From JBFHRB01 sp041591915 (lineage in GTDB: Bacteria; Actinomycetota; Nitriliruptoria; Nitriliruptorales; Nitriliruptoraceae), in the NCBI GenBank assembly GCA_041591915.1, contig JBFHRB010000148.1:1-8455 (forward strand): 8,455 nt of DNA, in the 5' to 3' direction. Both the position numbers and the translations under genes were made by a program. This document shows positions 6,344-8,455 of this stretch, piece after piece. The notes beneath the pieces were generated by a model, which had not been told where the DNA came from, made no database searches, and saw nothing but the letters and a program-made list of their open reading frames with translations. Each line of letters begins with the position of its first letter. The first letter of the stretch is position 1.

Positions 6344-8455
6344 GCCGGATGTACGAGGCATTCCGAAGGGTCAACCGCACGCGGCGTGTGGAGGACTCCG
6401 TCCGCCTGCGCCAGGCCGTGCTCGGCACGGTGCTCATCGCCGTGCTCGCGACGATGCTGAGCGGCGCCGCACCGATGCTCGACGCGGTGGCAGCGCTCGT
6501 GCTGCTCCCGGTCGGTGCGTGGGTGTCCCACGTTCGGCGGGGCAAGGACAACACGTTCCTCAAGCTGCTCCTCGCCATCGGGGCCGGGCTGGCGCTGATG
6601 CGCTTCTTCGGGGAAGTGCGCGTGGCGACATCCGTCGAGGACACGCGCCAACCACTTGCGGCGTTGTTCCTCGGCGTGCAGATCCTGCATGGCTTCGACC
6701 TGCCAGCACGTCGCGATCTCGGCTTCACCCTCGCCTCGTCCTTGACGCTCGTCGCCCTGAGCGCCACCAACACGCACGCTGGGCTCTTCGGAGTGATGCT
6801 CCTGGTCTACGCCGGCGTGGCCGTTGTCTCCATGATCGAGATACAGCGCTCGGCGGCCCGCCAGCGCGGCGACGAGTTGCGCGAGCGTGAAGCGGCAGGC
6901 GAACTGCGGCCGGCCGAGCCTCGCGAGGAGCCCGCCTCCATGACGGACGTCGGGCTCCTGACCGGCGAGTTCGACCGAGCTGCGGCATGGCGACGCGCCA
7001 AGACGGTCCTACCGGTGATCCTTGCCGGCCTGCTCCTGTTCTCGCTCCTGCCACGCTCCGACACCCGCCAACTCGGTGGGCTGCCCTTCCGTGGCCTGCC
7101 ACCGTCACTCCGTCTGCCGTCGGCCTCGATCCTGAACCCCGGCCTGGAGGGAGGCGGCTTCGAGTCGCCGACCGATGGCAGCGCCCCGATCGGCTTCAAC
7201 CCGACGGCTTACTTCGGCTTCGCCGAGAACGTCGACCTCCGAACCGTCGGCCGGCTCAGCGACGACCCCGTGCTCCGCGTCCGCGCCGACCGGCCGCGGT
7301 TCTGGCGCGGCATCGTGTTCGACACCTACACCGGCCTGGGCTGGACCCGGTCGTCGGAGGAGCCGCCCCCGCTGTTCGGTCGCCCGGTCGAGTTGCGCCC
7401 GGAACGTCTGCCTGGCGCGGACTACGCGACGGTGGTCCAGACCTACGAGCTGATCGCGGACACCCCGAACCTCGTGTTCAACGCAGGCCGGGCCTCGCAG
7501 ATCTACCTGGCGGGTGGGAGCGTCCACCCCTGGGACGACGACACCATCACGACGGCCCAGATCATGGACGAGGGCACGATCTACTCCGTCGTCTCGCTCG
7601 TCGACGTGACCGATCCCGAGGTCCTGCGCACGCGGGAGGGCGACGTCCCCGACTGGTTCATCGACCGCTGGACGCAGCTGCCCGGCTCGGTGACCGACCG
7701 CACACGCACGCTCGCGAGCGAGCTCACCGCCGGCCTGTCGACGAACTACGAGAAGGCCGAGGCGATCGAGCGCTGGATAGGCGACAACACGGAGTACACG
7801 CTCGATGCCGAGCCGCCGCCGAGCGCGGGTGACGTGGTCGACCACTTCCTCTTCGAGTCCCGCCGGGGCTGGTGCGAGCCGATCGCGTCGTCGATGGTCG
7901 TGATGCTGCGGTCGGTCGGCGTCCCCGCGCGGTTCGCGACCGGGTTCCAGCCTGGACAGCGCAACCCCATCACCGGCGTCTACGACGTCGCGATGTCGAA
8001 CGCCCACGCGTGGGTGGAGGTCCACGTCCCCGGCCACGGCTGGATCCCCTTCGACCCCACCGGTGCGGTCCCGCAAGCTGTCGACGGCCGGGACGCGCCG
8101 TCGATCCCGCTCGTCGACGGGTTCAACTGGCTGCGGGAACGGGTGTCCGCACTGACACCCGACCCGGTCCGCCGAGCGGTCGCGACTCTCGGCGCCGGCG
8201 CCATCCGCTACTGGCCGGTCACCGCGGGGCTTCTGGTCGCGCTCGGCGCCGGCGCCCTCGTCCTGCTTCGGCGTCGACGGGAGGCGCTGGCGCTGGCTGC
8301 GGTACCCCAGGACCCGTTCGGACGCCTCGAGCACCTGTTGGCCGAGCACGGGGTCCGCCGGGACGACTGGCAGACGCCACGCGAGTACGTGCAGCGTGTC
8401 CGCCTCCATCGCCCCGACATCCCCGAGGAGCCGCTCGACCGCGTCCTCGCGACCG
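6340..8455 (+). CDS. TgpA-type membrane transglutaminase (DUF3488 / transglutaminase core / DUF4129), 3' end cut by window edge
   Basis: Large membrane protein with an extracytoplasmic transglutaminase-like domain; 705 residues are visible with no frame break. About six N-terminal helices (roughly 28-42, 46-64, 72-90, 105-120, 128-143, 148-166) precede a charged cytoplasmic loop (168-221) and another helix at 222-238, as in DUF3488/TgpA proteins. The extracytoplasmic region follows. Its catalytic triad is complete: Cys512 in RRGWCEPIASS, His556 in NAHAWVEVHV and Asp572 in GWIPFDPTG. A last helix lies at about 625-645, followed by a DUF4129-like tail (DPFGRLEHLL, then TPREYVQRV) that runs off the window. 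The ATG at 6340 overlaps the DUF58 stop and follows a G-rich stretch (6329-6334). The family is linked to cell-envelope function; in Pseudomonas, TgpA matters for viability. The substrate is unknown. Pro follows the Cys-Glu pair where the family often has His or Gln. Confidence 0.94.
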   Translation, partial: MSRMYEAFRRVNRTRRVEDSVRLRQAVLGTVLIAVLATMLSGAAPMLDAVAALVLLPVGAWVSHVRRGKDNTFLKLLLAIGAGLALMRFFGEVRVATSVEDTRQPLAALFLGVQILHGFDLPARRDLGFTLASSLTLVALSATNTHAGLFGVMLLVYAGVAVVSMIEIQRSAARQRGDELREREAAGELRPAEPREEPASMTDVGLLTGEFDRAAAWRRAKTVLPVILAGLLLFSLLPRSDTRQLGGLPFRGLPPSLRLPSASILNPGLEGGGFESPTDGSAPIGFNPTAYFGFAENVDLRTVGRLSDDPVLRVRADRPRFWRGIVFDTYTGLGWTRSSEEPPPLFGRPVELRPERLPGADYATVVQTYELIADTPNLVFNAGRASQIYLAGGSVHPWDDDTITTAQIMDEGTIYSVVSLVDVTDPEVLRTREGDVPDWFIDRWTQLPGSVTDRTRTLASELTAGLSTNYEKAEAIERWIGDNTEYTLDAEPPPSAGDVVDHFLFESRRGWCEPIASSMVVMLRSVGVPARFATGFQPGQRNPITGVYDVAMSNAHAWVEVHVPGHGWIPFDPTGAVPQAVDGRDAPSIPLVDGFNWLRERVSALTPDPVRRAVATLGAGAIRYWPVTAGLLVALGAGALVLLRRRREALALAAVPQDPFGRLEHLLAEHGVRRDDWQTPREYVQRVRLHRPDIPEEPLDRVLAT
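8188..8256 (+). repeat. 15-bp direct repeat inside the transglutaminase gene
   Basis: CTCGGCGCCGGCGCC occurs at 8188-8202 and again at 8242-8256, 54 bases (18 codons) apart and in the same frame. Each copy encodes Leu-Gly-Ala-Gly-Ala, at the start of and within the last membrane helix, and each contains the self-complementary 12-mer GGCGCCGGCGCC. Similar codon choice for small hydrophobic residues probably explains it. Confidence 0.5.

Overview
The window is dense, very GC-rich bacterial DNA (coding third positions almost always G or C, GTG starts, stops mostly TGA). With a class E type sortase, a TgpA-type transglutaminase operon and a lipoprotein-led branched-chain-type ABC transporter, it fits a high-GC actinobacterial (Actinomycetota) chromosome. 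I cannot place it below phylum from sequence alone. I see no tRNA, rRNA, CRISPR array, insertion sequence or phage gene.

There are two divergent gene blocks around a 239-base intergenic region (3974-4212).

Leftward block (minus strand, from 3973 down to the left edge): a class E-like sortase, then a three-gene LIV/HAAT-type ABC transporter cassette. The cassette encodes a lipoprotein solute-binding protein, a LivH-like permease, and a LivM-like permease whose reading frame continues into an ABC ATPase domain cut by the window edge just after its Walker A motif. The three transporter genes are joined by 4-base stop/start overlaps, so they are probably translationally coupled. The sortase lies 38 bases upstream of the binding-protein gene on the same strand and may share its transcript.

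Rightward block (plus strand, from 4213 to the right edge): a MoxR AAA+ ATPase, a DUF58 membrane protein, and a TgpA-type membrane transglutaminase with an intact Cys-His-Asp triad, which runs off the right edge within its C-terminal DUF4129-like domain. This moxR-DUF58-transglutaminase trio is a recurrent bacterial arrangement, thought to be a chaperone-like AAA+ module working with membrane envelope proteins. Spacing is 10 bases between the first two genes and a 4-base overlap between the last two.

The theme is the cell envelope: sortase surface anchoring, transglutaminase chemistry outside the membrane, and solute uptake. I do not see a clearly new system. The part that departs most from its textbook family is the transporter. 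Its binding protein seems to lack the residues that hold the amino and carboxyl groups of amino acids in LivJ/LivK, its LivH-like permease has a strongly altered N-terminal signature, and its second permease is fused to the ATPase. Its substrate may therefore not be a branched-chain amino acid.
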